In this document: piece by piece, positions 5,599-6,121 of the stretch
Numbering within the stretch: the first letter of the stretch is position 1
Layout: each line of letters opens with the position of its first letter
The notes under the pieces: model-generated
What the model was told of the DNA's origin: nothing
The model's input: only the letters and a program-made list of their open reading frames with translations
The model's database searches: none
Made by a program: the position numbers and the translations under genes
Assembly: GCA_023394255.1 (NCBI GenBank)
Contig: JAEXAZ010000205.1
Coordinates: 1 to 6,121, forward strand
Reading direction: 5' to 3'
Length of the DNA stretch: 6,121 nt
From: Bacillota bacterium
GTDB lineage: Bacteria; Bacillota; Clostridia; Oscillospirales; Ruminococcaceae

Positions 5599-6121
5599 AT
5601 GACGGAACAAAAACCAATCGGCTCCGGTTTTGGAGCGATATCCACTACGGCGGATGTGATGGCGGGGATCGATCTTCATAATAAGAATGCCATTGTGACC
5701 GGAGGATATTCCGGGCTTGGTCTGGAAACCGTGCGGGCACTGTCATCAGCGGGAGCAACCGTCGTTGTACCCACGCGTGATTTTGGACGTGCAGAGAAAG
5801 TCTTAAAAGAGATTGAAAATGTCGAGATCGAACAGATGGATTTGCTTGACCCTAAATCTATTGACGCTTTCGCAGATAAATTTCTTGCCACGGATCGTCC
5901 TTTGCATATTCAGGTAAACAGTGCGGGAATTATGGCTTGTCCGCTGATGCGGGACGCCAGAGGATATGAAGCTCAGTTTGCCACCAACCATCTTGGACAC
6001 TTCCAACTTACCGCCAGACTTTGGCCGGCGTTGCGCAAAGCAAACGGCGCAAGGGTCGTTTCCGTCTCTTCGTTAGGCCACCGCTATTCTCCGGTAGTCT
6101 TTGAAGATCCGAATTTTGAAA
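5599..6121 (+). CDS. Classical short-chain dehydrogenase/reductase, 3' end off window
   Basis: The first 174 residues are visible and the frame is open to the right edge. The Rossmann motif is TGGYSGLG (34-41). D81 in QMDLLD is the adenine-contact acid. QVNSAG (105-110) stands where most members have NNAG. N130 in ATNHLGHF is the structural/catalytic Asn, and SVSSLGH (155-161) holds the catalytic serine. The catalytic YxxxK should lie just beyond the edge. The pattern NHLGHF plus VSSxGH is that of retinol-dehydrogenase/oxidoreductase-like SDRs that often accompany aldo/keto reductase genes. The start ATG 5599 is 17 bases after the aldo/keto reductase stop and is preceded by GAAAGGAAAGAG, a purine-rich ribosome site, so the two are co-transcribed. 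Substrate unknown. About 100-140 residues are missing. Confidence 0.9.
   Translation, partial: MTEQKPIGSGFGAISTTADVMAGIDLHNKNAIVTGGYSGLGLETVRALSSAGATVVVPTRDFGRAEKVLKEIENVEIEQMDLLDPKSIDAFADKFLATDRPLHIQVNSAGIMACPLMRDARGYEAQFATNHLGHFQLTARLWPALRKANGARVVSVSSLGHRYSPVVFEDPNFE

Overview
The window looks like chromosomal DNA of an anaerobic member of the Clostridia (Firmicutes). The evidence is the strong AGGAGG-type ribosome binding sites, promoters close to the sigma-A consensus, roughly 50% GC coding with AT-rich gaps, and an IS1182-type transposase of a kind I associate with clostridial gut genomes. The genus cannot be fixed from the sequence.

Left part (1 to about 1020) is mobile DNA. The C-terminal half of an IS1182-family transposase runs in from the left edge and ends at 776. 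It has lysine where the third catalytic acid (E of D-D-E) is expected, so it is probably dead. Behind it, 882-965 holds three consecutive inverted repeats that look like a transfer-origin or mobilisation remnant. No relaxase gene is present in the window.

Middle part (1028-3380) is the first regulator/enzyme module. A small glyoxalase-fold (VOC) protein and a TetR repressor are encoded on the minus strand. A Gre2/dihydroflavonol-reductase-like extended SDR is encoded divergently on the plus strand. The 252-base gap between tetR and the SDR gene contains a good extended -10 promoter facing each way. A perfect 13-base palindrome covers the -35 of the SDR promoter, a near copy lies 23 bases upstream, and a shared ATTATGACC half-site occurs near each promoter. 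The VOC gene has ACG exactly where its start codon should be.

Right part (3397-6121) is the second module. An AraC regulator with an AraC_N domain (YqhC-like) on the minus strand is divergent from an aldo/keto reductase. A classical SDR follows 17 bases behind the reductase in the same operon and runs off the right edge. The gap between regulator and reductase has a clear promoter for the regulator. It also has three helically phased GCARGAA repeats just upstream of the reductase -10, which are the likely activator sites.

Together the two modules, which converge at 3380/3397, give four predicted aldehyde/ketone-handling proteins (VOC protein, aldehyde-reductase-like SDR, aldo/keto reductase, classical SDR) under two dedicated regulators. 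This suggests an inducible reactive-carbonyl or electrophile response locus next to a decayed mobile element. The grouping and the functional reading are inference; the individual families are well supported. I found no RNA gene, CRISPR array or obviously novel system.
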